Assembly: GCA_015680685.1 (NCBI GenBank)
Contig: MNCI01027046.1
Coordinates: forward strand, 969,472 to 1,033,471
From: Gnetum montanum
Lineage: Eukaryota > Streptophyta > Gnetopsida > Gnetales > Gnetaceae
Direction: 5' to 3'
DNA length: 64,000 nucleotides
This document shows, piece by piece, positions 46,000-57,798 of this stretch; the stretch's first letter is position 1, and each line of letters starts with the position of its first letter. The notes below the pieces were generated by a model. That model searched no databases. It was not told where the DNA came from and saw only the letters and a list, made by a program, of their open reading frames with translations. Made by a program: the position numbers and the translations under genes.

Positions 46000-48473
46000 T
46001 TGGTAGGACTATTGGTTTTGAAAAAGGATATTTTTTGAGGCTTAGTATTAGAACCACTCAGTTGAGGAGCCAACTGTAAGTTCACAACCTTTATGATGTT
46101 TCTCTGTTGCTGCTGGGCTGGTATTTCTTCCTACATAGATGGAGTAGGTAGTAAAGAAGTTGAGGAAGGAGGTGTAGGAGTGAAAGGATGAGAAGGATAA
46201 TAAGGAAATGGGGACTTTTCCCTTAGAGATGGTGCTTTATAATACTTAGAAGGGTAGTAGTGGTGCTGGAAGGAAGTGTGAATAGAAGAGTCACATGGAG
46301 AAATGGGTTGCTAAACATAGTATCCATATGGATCTGGCTAGTGATAAGGGTACTATTGCCATGGTAATGACATCCCCCACCACTATGGATGTTGCAACTA
46401 TTGATACTACTCATGAGATAGAGGTGGAAGTCCACTTGGATAGTAGGATTGTTGGTGGAACTACTGATCATTACCTTGGGGATAAGGCAACCTCCTGGGT
46501 GCTTGTCATTTGGTCAATCTAGGATTCAATGCATACACCCTAGATTCCTACAAGTGTGACACAATACAAAAACATTCCTTAGGATGTTCATAGTGATAGA
46601 TGTCACACCCATCATCATCTATTTCAAAATCTACAACCTCTTCTACTACAACAACTTTTCCCTTACCCTTATGATGGACATCTTGAACTTCCTTTCTCTT
46701 CCTTCTATCACATTCACTACCTCCTTGGTTTCTATTATTCTAAGTAATTCTTAGAGTAATTTGAAAATTTTCATCTAAGGAGTCCCACATTTTGTCAATC
46801 TTGGCCAAAATTTTAGAAAGATTTTTGGATCAATAAAATTTTCCATTGCACCACTTCATTGAGTGATGCCTCCTCCTCATTATCACAAAATTGAATCTCC
46901 GTATTAATAATGGAAGGATCTTGGTTGTACTCTTCTGCACTTTCCCTCTTTCTCAACTCACCTTCTTCCTTGGTCACTTACATAATTAGCCTTTGAATCT
47001 AATGGGTGCATAGCTCTAAAAGCCTCCCTTGGGCATAAACCCCAAGAGTTCTCCTCATTTTAGTTTAGAGTCCATCTACGATGTGGCGTAGCTAATCCCT
47101 TTGAGAATAGCCATGGCCTAGGCATTGGTGGAACAAGGAGTAGTACCTAGCCATGACTACATCTAAGGATTCATGAGTTTCTTATTTCCATCCTTGGATA
47201 TTCCTTCTCAAGTTGAACACTCGAGAGTATGTCGGGTACTTGTCATTGAACAATTCAAGCATCATACTTCACCTCCAAATGCAATCTAGCTCTAAGGACC
47301 GATACCAAGTTTCAACTTCTTTGATGAGTGTCCTAGGAAACAAATTCAACTTTTGCCACTTATTTCTACGTTCTATAAGGCACAAGCATCATGAAAGGCG
47401 TAGAGATGATTTTTTGGATTAGAATTATATCCCCCTTTGATTTTATGAATATTATTCATGTTCAACCATTTGATGCAGCTATCTTTCACATGCCTTATTG
47501 GTATTCTAACCACCTCTGCAATATTCAACATGTTCATTATAGACAGCAAAGGCTCATCATAGTCATGGCATTCTCTATGGCCACTGTCATGGTCATGATG
47601 CCTATGATGAGCTCTATTGTTCATTCTCTCTTGGTGGTGAGCCTCCCTTAATTGCCCATGCCCATGGTCCCTACTATTTCGGTGGGATTTACAATAATCT
47701 CTATCCTACCAATCACCTCCATCATGATCTTTGTTGCTCCTGCAGCTTTAGTCAGAGTTGGAGGAGGAAGAAGATGAAGATGAAGAAGGTGAAGAGGAAG
47801 GGGAGCCATCACCAGTGTGATGTCTGCTACTTCCTCTTTTATGGTTTCTACCATAGTCACCATGTTTGTCCTTGCCTTGGTGCTTGTCCTTGTTTCTACC
47901 CTAGCTACTCTCTTTGAAGGCTCTCTAATTATGGGATCCATTGTTTCCAAAACTATGATTGGTTACAGTTGAGTGTATCCATTGGTTAATGATCTCCTCA
48001 TCAAAGAGAGGAGGAGAATTAGTGTATTGAGAGCTCCCTAAAAAAAATTCCTTCCCTTCTTTGTGTGTTTGTAAGAACAAGTGGGTAGGCCCAATTTTAC
48101 CTTTTGTGGCCTCATATTGGACCTCCATCTACCTATCTTTCTTTTTCTATGCCTCTATGGGATGATAATCCTGATAGACATGATCTTGCACTTCATATTA
48201 AGAATTGAGTCTAGTAATGCCCAACCTAATAAGATTGTTCAAGAGCATTGCAAGAAAAAATTAGTTGAGAGGCAACATGATGTTGCCTTCCATGTCCCTC
48301 CACTGTAGCTACTCATCCTAATGTAGGATGAAGGTGAAGTCTAAAGTATACTCATCTGAATGAGTATAGACCACCTTAAATCGTAGGGGCACTAGTGTCT
48401 TGTTGTCTTCTAGTTGTTGGTTATTGGATCTACTTACGAATGGTGGAGAATTTTCACTGCAAGAAGAAGCCAT
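46000..48473 (-). pseudogene. gag of element B
   Basis: Starts ATG at 48473 (MASSCSENSPPFVSRSNN), with SDEYTLDFTFILH near 48330, a Ser/His/Asp-rich linker (47648-47950), LNMNNIHKIKGGYNSNPKNH (47373-47624 region), and a Pro/Gln/Tyr-rich tail containing many TAG stops. It matches gag of A in order and motifs. Confidence 0.82.
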
Positions 48474-48602
48474 GTTAGTGCTTAAGAAAAAATAGTATGC
48501 TTATGTTATTATTATTATCCTAATGATGTTACCTTAGGATTTGTTACAATGTCATTGAATAATTTCAATAACTTCCTAGATAGCACATGTAGCTAACTAA
48601 AT

Positions 48603-48620
48603 TCCCTAACAACGACACCA
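48603..48620 (-). other. Primer binding site, element B
   Basis: On the minus strand TGGTGTCGTTGTTAGGGA begins one base after the LTR. It differs from the Asp-type site only by transitions. Confidence 0.78.
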
Positions 48621-48621
48621 A

Positions 48622-49467
48622 TGATGAGCAGTGAGTATACCCTACCAACCATCCAAATTTCAAGCTTCATGCACAATTTGATAGAATTCCATAGACTTTA
48701 GCTCTATAAGTACACATCATCTAAGATAGTGAATCTATGGACATGATCATTGTCTTCTTGGTTCCACTTCTATAAGTGCAAGCATATGATTAAGTGTAAC
48801 CAAGGCACATGATTTGTATAATTTTGTATTTTTATCTATTTTATCCTAAGCATAAAATAAAGTGATTAAGTGCTAATTAATATAATAACTATCTATTACC
48901 TTAAGCTAATTCCTAACATAAGCATTTGGTCCTAGCTATCATACACATCCTAAACACATTATAATGTTGTTGGGTTACCAAGTGCTAGCACTACTGGGAT
49001 TACCAAGCATTAACATTGTGCTCGAGGTGGTCGTACTTATGTGTATTAATTAATTCTTATTTAATTAACTAAAGACATTAAAGTAAATTACATTAAGAGT
49101 AAAGTGCATTAAGGTAAAAATTAAGCTAGTTCCAAATGTTGCAAGGTTTATCACGAAGCTCATCTTTATTACCATAACATCAAAGTGTCCAGGTACATTA
49201 GTGTTCAAATAAGGATTCGTACGCTTCTTGACTCATATTGCAAGCACTTAGAAAATATTCTAACTATTGGGAAAGCAAATTGCAAGAACTTCATTAAGCT
49301 ACTAAATGAATAATGTCATATATGCAGTGGGTTCATGCTTTATAAAGGCAAATACAGAGACTCTGTCAACACACATGCATTAACATATCTCCCCATGCAT
49401 CGACAAGTATGCATCGACAAGGATACATTGATGCAACCTCATCAATGCATCCAAACCATGATTCGTT
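48622..49467 (-). repeat. 5' LTR of element B
   Basis: Aligns with 36692-37474. The U3 portion (49366-49450) carries a mini-repeat ATGCATCGACAAG that occurs twice, plus ATGCAT variants, close to a TTTATAAA box at about 49339-49346. The outer end is blurred (CCATGATTCGTTG instead of CCATGATTCATCA). Confidence 0.83.
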
Positions 49468-49570
49468 GTAGCAAGCATATGATTATGTGTAACCAAGGCA
49501 CATGATTTGTATAATTTTTTATTTTTATCTATTTTATCCTAAGCATAAAATAAAGTGATTAAGTGATAAT
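49468..49570 (-). repeat. Detached B-type LTR fragment
   Basis: About 100 bases, from GCAAGCATATGATTATGTG to AAGTGATTAAGTGATAAT, repeat 48779-48880 of the adjacent LTR almost exactly and in the same orientation. It then joins directly to D-type LTR sequence at 49571. It marks a rearrangement at the right edge of B. Confidence 0.85.
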
Positions 49571-51516
49571 TTATTTTCATTGCAACACTTGGCCTAGTTT
49601 AACAACTTCTTTAACTATAATTTAATATCATTGTTCTTTTCTTTTACATGCAATTAATTAATTACTTTATGTTCCATTATTAATTGCGTAGCATGAGTAT
49701 AACCAATTTTGAACATAAATACATGAACCTATGGTAATCCTAGTAGTGTACTACTTAGTATGCTAAGCAATAGACACTTGGTAACCAAGAAACATTAGCA
49801 TAAGTTCAAGATGTGTACAAAAAGCTAGGAATGGATGCTCATTACTTAGGCTAGGCTAGATTTATTTTTTACACCTAGACCAAATAAATAATATTTTTAG
49901 TATTCCAACAATTTAATAATATTTTATTATGGCCTCAATAACATCAATATCATATGCCTCAATCACTCTTAACCATACATACTAGTGTCACACAAGTATG
50001 ATTGGAAAGACAATGACCAATAATTAATCACCTAGCTATCTAGACATTCAAACTAGTCTAATCTAAGAAATTTGACTAGGTTACACATGAACACTTATGA
50101 TTTATATGATTGAGCAGAGGGTCTACTCTACCACTCACCATGGGCACTATTCCTAAGAACTAGTACTAGTCATTTAGATAGTTAGAATCGTACAAGAATT
50201 TTTGTTAGACCTTAAATAATTTATTTCATAGAAATAATATTATTTAATTTAAGAACACTAAAGTAATTAAACGATATCTTCTTTTTGCAAGGATCACCTA
50301 TTGATGACTTTACAAGAGGATGTGAGGAGATAGTTAAAAATAAGGATGATGTACCCCATAAAATAAATTTATCTACCAACATCTAAATTCTTACTATTCA
50401 AATTTCACATTCATTCTCCACTAGGATGATCACTTGTGATAAAGGAAGAAGGCCACATTATGTCAACACCTAATCACTCAATTTCATTGATGCTCATGAT
50501 GACATTAATGAAAGTGGAACTTGAAGTAGCTACCATTAATTACAAGGTTGTTGATGAAATATCTAGGCCTTATCCACCCACCAAAGTCCAATTGTAAAAG
50601 GATCATTTTATGGAGGTATGTCATGAAGCCACTAATGGAAAGGGGACCATCATTTCATTAACATCACAATCTGAAAAAGGGCATATTGATTATCAATATG
50701 GTATATTACATAGCTAAAATTCTCCAACCCTTGCTACAAATGACACAAAAAATTCATGGTTACATTTATCCTTGGCTAGCAACAAAAAAAAAAGGAAATA
50801 GGATCTAACACTAAGAGGGCCTTCAAGTATAGGCCATCCAATAAACCAATCAAAGATGATCAAGATCATGAAAGGAGAACAAGCTAATACAACTATCCTA
50901 GTTCTTCATCATCCTCATTCTCATTATCATCAAGCTTTGACAAGGATAAATATGACCAAGAAATAAGGGATAATGACAAATGACCTTGTATACATGATCA
51001 AAGAGATCATTGCATAAATAAAGGAAGAGATGGTAGATGAGACCAAGAAGCAGGGCATAGAGTTGAAAGAAGATATAACAAGCACTACAAAAGAGTGCAT
51101 GATCATAATAAAAACCATGAGAACAAAGATGATTATGAAGAACCCTTTCTTAATATCCATAGAATTATTAATATGAGGAAGGAAATCTACATACCTACCA
51201 AGCATCAAAGAAATATCTAAATCAAGTAGCTAGACATGAACAACATTCCTAAGCTTGAGGAAGACTACAATGTTAATCCACAACACCATCTGCAATCCTT
51301 CTATGATGCCTACATTTTGCAAAACATAAAGAATGAATAGTAAAAGTTAAAATTATTCCTAAGGACATGCATCAAATAGGTGGAAAGTTGGTACTAGTCC
51401 TTGGAACTAGAATCAATTTAAAGACGGAGTATAATGTTGTAGATCATCAATAATATATATTAAACATACTCCACAGTTTCTAATATGAGAAATTATATAA
51501 ATGGAGGTAGGGAAAT

Positions 51517-52371
51517 TGATGAGTCATCATTTGGGGCGACAGTGATATCGCGTATGCGATATCGCAGCCCAATCCACGATATACGCGATATCACATCCAT
51601 AATATTGCAGCCCAACCCATGATATCGCAGCCTATCTCCTCATTTATAAATAAGAGGTAGATGGATGAGTGTTAGGAGTTAGTTCTTAATTCCTTACCCA
51701 AACTCTTGTAGTTTTTCCTTCTTAGAGTTAGAATTATTTCCCAGTGTGTGCCCGCAGTGTGGTGATTGTAGTTGTACGGCATCCTTATTCGAGTGTGACG
51801 TACTTGGACACGCACATGACCAGAAATAAAGATCAGGATTACTTCATCATTTCAACATTCACTTAGCTTAATTATTTAATTAATTTTTATTTGTTGCTTT
51901 CCTAGTTAGTCTCTCACCCTTATCTCATGTTAAAACGCGGAATGAGTAGGACTTGATTACGAGCATTTAAGTGTGACTACTTGGTAACCTAGTAGCGTAC
52001 CTAGGATCTACACTTGGCAATGCCAGTAGTAGTCATGTGTGAAGTCCAAGATGTGTACGGATAATCAAGGAATGGATGCTCATCGCACTTAGGCTAGTTT
52101 AGATTCTCTTACCCTTTCTCTCTTAGCTTAGATAATATTACTTTCCACTACCTTCAGGAGTAGCATTAGATTAGAAACCCATCATACACCTCACTCTGGA
52201 CTAAACCATATGTGACAAAGCTAATACTAGTCCAGGTGGGAAGACAACAAACTGCGACCTAAGGCTAACTGTCTAGATGCCACAACTAGTTTTTCTACGG
52301 AGTTCGACCGAATCTCATGTGTAATGCTCGTATTCATATGGTTGAGTGTAGGGGTACCTCGCCACTCATCA
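51517..52371 (+). mobile_element. Solo LTR E, young
   Basis: 855 bp, TGATGAGTCATC...CACTCATCA, flanked by GAAAT (51512-51516) and GCAAT (52372-52376). Copy 1 has uninterrupted sequence at this point (26080-26095). TATAAATA is at 51635-51642. It is rich in intact CpGs (GCGATATCGC, TACGGAGTTCGACCGAA), in contrast to every other LTR here, which suggests a recent arrival. Its end matches the LTR end at 1-36. Confidence 0.9.
51542..51594. repeat. Inverted repeat in U3 of LTR E
   Basis: GTGATATCGCGTAT (51542-51555) and ATACGCGATATCAC (51581-51594) are perfect 14-base complements with a 25-base loop that contains the palindrome GCGATATCGC (51556-51565). Related GATATCGCAGCC units continue to about 51632, up to the TATA box. 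Confidence 0.92.
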
Positions 52372-52596
52372 GCAATCATGAGTCCCTTGATGCAGCCTTG
52401 GGTAGATATTACTCACCATCACATAGATGCTCAAGTCATAGCTTTTGTAATACCCTATATATTTAACCCCCTATTTTATCTTTATCTTTTGTTAATCTTT
52501 GTTGATTTATATCTCTTGAAGGATTTGATCTCATCATCTTATAAACAATATTAATTTTGTGTCCCATTGTTTCTTGTGAAATATTTTAGTTATCTT

Positions 52597-52618
52597 ATAT
52601 ATATATATATATATATAT
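52597..52618. repeat. (AT)n microsatellite in F2
   Basis: About eleven AT repeats. The corresponding place in F1 (26325-26338) is a T run. Confidence 0.9.
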
Positions 52619-53344
52619 GATAATCTTCTTTTTAAAAAATATTCCTCTTTTAAATTCTCATTTTAGTATTTATTAACATCTTTTGTTAATATTATTTTAT
52701 TAACTTTTGGATTTGGATGTCAGTAATTTCTTAGTATCTCTTGCTTAATAACATGTTGACAGGATGTGGCACATGTTGTAAACTAGAAGATGGGAGTTTT
52801 GAAAAAATATCATATTTTAATAACTTTCACAAAGATTTTCTTCTATTTTCCTTCGTTTCTAAACTAGGGATTTTCTCTTAATTATTGGACTCTTATTAAA
52901 ATTTTCTATTTATCATGAATGAAATTTAGGAGATAATCCATTGTAGGCCAATATTGCTATATTGGCTAGGAGTTTGTAATCTTGTATTTAATTATGAGTT
53001 CCCATATTTCTCTACCATCCATTGCACTTTCTCATTGGTTATTTCTTCCTCCATTATGATCAAATTTGTTGGTGTTAAGCTTCATGCATTGTAGACCAAC
53101 TTTGTTATAGATCAATTTGTTAAGGTAGACTAACTAACCCAAGCTTTGTATCTTTTAATGTTTTCTTTGAAGCAAGCCATATCTTGTCATCCCTTTGTTA
53201 TCAATTTGAGTTTTGTATCAATCTTTTGAGTGCTCTTTCTGTACATTGATTCTCGTTCTTGAGATATATATTGTTGTTCCTATAGACCCCCTACCATTTC
53301 CATCATTTTAGAATTTTCTCAGCTATTTCCTAGTGTTTCCTGTC

Positions 53345-53655
53345 TTGAATAAGATGTCCTAGACCTCTATCAAATATCCTTCTTACGTGCCAAGAATTCC
53401 AAGAAGATGTCTCACCCATGATCAAGACGTAACATTTTTACCTAAGATGTCTTTCCATATTTTGAGACATCTTTGCTGAGACATATCCACCAAGCTTAAG
53501 ATGTCTCTAGTTCAGGTAAGACATCTCCCCAACCTTGAGACATCCAAGTTCAAGTTAAGATGTCTCCCAACTTGTTGAGACATTCCATCCTACCTTGAGA
53601 TGTATCCAAACTTCATAAGACATCTCACTAGAACTCAAGACGTCTCACCTACCAT
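53345..53655. repeat. AGACATCT/AGATGTCT cluster in F2
   Basis: About a dozen copies of AGATGTCT and its complement AGACATCT, exact or with one or two changes, spaced 15-45 bases apart in mixed orientation, in the middle of the LTR. F1 has lost this block. F3 has a different repeat (ATCATGGT-like) in the same place. Confidence 0.82.
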
Positions 53656-54886
53656 GACTATAAAAAAAACCTCCAAAAATAAAGTCTAAAGCTCCATTTC
53701 ATGCTCAAACAGGTTCCCATTAGCCTTGGAACACCTTAAACTTCTTAAAGCTCATCTAAAAACACTAGGAATCAAGAAAAACACATAATTTTTGTGGTCA
53801 TCTTATGAATGTTATTTGTCTCATTTGTTTCATGTTGTTATCATGATTTGTGAAGCTTATTTAATCCTCAATATTTGTTTCTAATCTCTTGAAGGTGCAT
53901 TTCAATGGGATCAATGGGTAAGCATTACGAAGAGTCTAGATTGGATTCTAGAACTTCACCCACATCACTTATGATCATGCCCTGGATAGCTAGATCTAAG
54001 TGTCAATGAGTAGGCATTGTCAAGGGTAAGGTTGGATTCCTTCCTTAATCCACGTCGCCGATGATTGCATTTAGGTTGTGACATTAGACAAGCATTGTGG
54101 GAGAATTTTTTAGCTAAGTATTGTTTACTCACATCGCTTGTGAATGTCAAGTGGTTGATTTTCATAATGCAAAACTAAAGGGTGGATAATCCATTTAAGT
54201 TTATTTCTAAGTTAAGTTCATCCAAGATCAAGTGAGGTTGATCAATTAGTCCTTGAGGAGAATCGTTGATAGCATCCAAGATAGGTAAGACCCTTGCAAA
54301 CTAATAGTTCTTGTGAATGATTGATTCTAATACATTTTCGGTTTGCCTATCTCTTGATGTTTATGGATATCATGATTTTTGATTTTCCTCTTAGTATCTA
54401 ATCTCATGAATCTTGAGATGGCTTCTTGTGTAGCACGTGCCCTGTCTATCAACTTATTCCAAGTGCACCAAGGTGGTTAGCTCTACTTAAAAGGTTTCTA
54501 ACCCTTCCTACATGTGTGGTTGCAAATCCATAGGAGCATGATTATGATGGAGTTGGATATTTGGATCTTTTCTTTATGTTTTCAAATTTTGATTATGTTT
54601 TCATGAAATTTTATGTATTTAAGCTTTGTAATGTTGGATATTATCAACTCTTTTTTGAGGTTATTATGTTATGAGATTCATATATGGGTTATGGTTAATG
54701 GAATTGCTACTTAAAATACTTTGATGTACATTTTTCTTTACCATGGATTTTGATTAAGATTTATAATGCTTATGGTGATTATTTCCTTTTGGTTATAAGC
54801 ATTATGGCATCACATGTCCAAGTTATAAGATTTATGTGATTAAAATTTGAATATTTAAGTGTAAGGTTTTAGGGTGTAACAACTTT

Positions 54887-57798
54887 TGTCATAGGGAAAA
54901 TTTATACCATATTATAGATGGAGTCAAAAACAACAAAAGGGAAAATCTAGCTCAATATTTTAATATATTCTTTATGTGTCTTCAAAACCTAATTAAGGAC
55001 ATGTCCAAAGATTTATTTCTCTAGCTCAAAAACTTGAAGAAAATCTCTTGTTTGAATGACATATTTAGATCTGAATTAATTGAAAAAAAAAGAGACAAGT
55101 AAGAAAGACATGTTTTTCTTTCTTTATCATTGCCTCTACTAAAAATATATATGCACATTTTTCTTTTGAAAGATTAATCTATTGTCCTATCTTGATCAAG
55201 ATGTACTTAAACCCCATTTGAGGATGATTAAGTGTAACTTTAATTTGTATTGAAATTGTAGCAAACATATATAAGTAGGCCTTTAGGAACTTATTTGTCA
55301 AGTCGCAAGAGCTGGATTTAAGCCTAGGCATAGTAGTTGTAAAATTATTCTTTAATAATGCTACAAGAATACCTTTATGAATAAGATGTTAAGTATCTAA
55401 CCTAAAACCATAAATAGTCTTTGGAATGATGTAACCCTTAATATTTTAATGATTATGAAATAAATGGATACATACCTCTAATCAAATATGAACTTAGCCT
55501 ACCAACTAGTGTAAAATTGATAGGGGTATAGTTGAATGATGATGAACTTAATATTAAAAATAAGGTAATATAAGCAATGTGAAATAAAATCTAAGTAATA
55601 AAAACAAGTAAAAAATCATAAAAATAATAAGAGAATGAGAAATTCAATATGTGTGAAAGATTTTTAATCCCATTCCTAGTGAATGAGAAATGCTTAATTA
55701 AGTAAATGAACAAAGTTTGCCTCCTAGGGAGGGTCAAGTGCTACAATGGTGGGAGAATATAGATTGTAAAATAAAAATAACAATAGAAACTTAGTTTATG
55801 AGAAAATTAAAGATTTTAACAATGCATTTTAATCTTTTGTGGATGTGCATATGGATAGAGAGTCTTCCATTACTATTTGGATTCGATTTAGTGTCAACAC
55901 AAGGCCTTTTCATGAATTGTCCCATAGGTAGAACTAGTATTGTAGAAACTAACATTGTTACAGGTGATGCTAATATGTGGTGACATAGGAATTTGGCATG
56001 ATCTTTTTTTCATATGTTGTGAGTAGCTTAGGAACTAGGACAATGCTCACAAACTATAGGAGATGTTGGGGTGGATGAGGAGTGAGCAGGTGAGGTACTG
56101 GATGCATGTACTTGTGCTCTGGAGGTCTTGAAGTTCAAAAAATACTCTTGAATCTCAATAAATTAATCCTAAAATTATGGTTTTGTCTTGGTATTCATAA
56201 GGTTATGATTTTTAAATTTCACCCTAAGCTAAGTGCAGCTAACTCAAAGTTCACTTTTGAAAATTAAGATTATGCATTCATGATGTAATGATATGATGCA
56301 ATATTAGCATATGTGTGTCTAGGTGTGTTGCAAGTGATGCATGACACTAATGCTAGCATGTGCATGCCTGTGTATGTTGAAACTACAATTGAAAGAAAAA
56401 ATTTTAATGCATGTTGCAAATTTGACGAAGGTAGATGATGCTACTATCAATGTTCTTGTCACCTAGCCATACTTAGAAAAATTATCTTATTTCATGTTTC
56501 TCAAAGCTTGTTAAAATTGCTAAAAAATGATGCATGTCATCTCATGACTAATGTAATCTTACTATTAAATTTTTGAAGAAGTCAAAATTTGAGCCAAAAG
56601 GCAAACTTATGATACATGTTGTAAATTTAACTAAGGCAAGTGACACTAATGCTAACATTAGCATCACCTAGTCATACTTAGAATAATTGTGTTGTTTCAT
56701 CTTCCAAAAATTACCAAAATTATGAAAGTTTATGCTTATTATCTTGAGGATGATGTAGACTAGTCACAAGAGGTTCAACAAAGGTGAAATTGAAGTTAGA
56801 AGACAAGTTTTAAGGCAGTGATGTTATGGTGACTAAGGTAAGAATTAGCATCATCTAGTGTCACCTAGATAATATTTAGAAATTTTTTGGTTTTCAAAAT
56901 TATTTGGATCACTAAACCTAATGCTCATATGCTTTATCATGACTTAGAACATCTTCCAAGAGATTGTGAGAGCTAGAAATAAAACTTATGATGATGATTT
57001 TAAGGGCTTTTTGATAGCCAAAATAGATGAAATAATGTCAAAACGACACTTGTTCTGGTTGTGTAAATACTAAAATAGTAGGTATAATAGGCACAACTAC
57101 TTAAAATAGGTTAGGCTTTTGATCATCCATTAAATCTCCTAGGACCTTACCTTAGAGGGACAAATATTAAGCCTTTAGGTGATAATCCTTGTATATAAGT
57201 AGGCCTTTACTAATAAGGTGTCACTTAAGCTAGTGATAGGTGGCTTAAGCTAGTGATAAGTGGCTCAAGTGCCTAGCTCATAGTCTATTTAGGATATAAC
57301 CATAAGAGGTTATCAATTTGAATCATACTTGAGGCATCATTATTCTCTTTTATAATTCTTCCAATGTATCATGTTGGCTATATGTCTTGGAGTACACATC
57401 TTTGTCATTCTCTTATCCTTATCCCAAATACATGGGATTGGCTATATGAGTTCTTTTATATCATTCACTTTTATTAAAAGCTAAATAATCATTAATATTA
57501 AAATCCTAAAGTATCTTGTTATTATTTTATTTTTCATTAATAGATTCGATGTTTCTCTCTTTGATTTTTCTCTAGTAAATCTAATTTCCTTGAAATTATC
57601 ATTCCCCTATGGAAGATTCTAAATTACTCCTAACTTCTTATATTAATTCTAAAATATTTTCTTTTTCTTTCAATGAAAAAATTTGTATTAATTCTTGGAA
57701 TGTAGATTTATAAGCTAGTGAGAAAAAATTATGATGCCTTCTTCTAATTATGTTTTTTTCTTTAAAGGATAAGACAAGTCATTTAAAATACTTCCACA
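54887..57798 (+). other. Remainder of element D/old repeats, copy 2
   Basis: Duplicate of 28088-31006. After the HIIDG reading, no domain was recognised. The short open frame 55798-55983 has no motif. tRNA-like heads lie at about 55284-55340 and 57235-57335. Confidence 0.55.

Larger units (their letters stand above)
36692..49467 (-). mobile_element. Element B: full-length Athila-like retrotransposon, inverted relative to A
   Basis: About 12.8 kb. Read on the minus strand: 5' LTR 49467-48622, PBS 48620-48603, gag from 48473, protease about 45910-45430, RT 44990-44250, RNase H 44200-43700, integrase 43560-42360, spacer, third ORF from 40315 to about 37650, purine tract, 3' LTR 37474-36692. Organisation and sequence follow element A throughout. 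The left flank ends ATTGT (36687-36691); the right flank reads GTTGT, a possible target duplication with one mismatch, but beyond it lies an unrelated LTR fragment. Stops and frameshifts in all genes make it dead. Confidence 0.9.
50270..52445 (+). pseudogene. gag of element D, copy 2 (split by LTR E)
   Basis: Duplicate of 24850-26156, with VELEVATINYKVVDEISRP near 50520 and LDMNNIPKLEEDYNVNPQHH near 51230. It is interrupted at 51517-52371 by LTR E. It resumes as SLDAALGRYYSPSHRCSSHS and is interrupted again by F2. After F2 the reading goes on as CHRENLYHIIDG (54887-54922), matching the HIIDGL motif of element A gag. That shows F2 sits inside the gag gene. Confidence 0.78.
52446..54881 (+). 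mobile_element. Solo LTR F2 inside D gag, copy 2
   Basis: TGTAATACCC...GGGTGTAACA, 2,436 bp, with complementary termini typical of plant LTRs. It is flanked by GCTTT (52441-52445) and ACTTT (54882-54886). The same insertion as F1, hence older than the duplication. It holds an (AT)n run (52597-52618), where F1 has a T run, and an AGACATCT-rich block (53345-53655) missing in F1. Confidence 0.87.
49571..57798. repeat. Segmental duplication, copy 2, right part
   Basis: Collinear with 24166-31006: tail of the D LTR (to about 50142), gag, F-type solo LTR, and the downstream stretch. Copy 2 lacks the equivalent of 21732-24165. It gained solo LTR E. The match ends at CTTCCACA (57791-57798), exactly where element C sits in copy 1. 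Confidence 0.92.

Noticed and set aside
47373-47651. Plus-strand open frames inside element B (47213-47422, 47391-47651)
   Set aside because: They are the complement of gag, which is read on the minus strand with recognisable capsid motifs.
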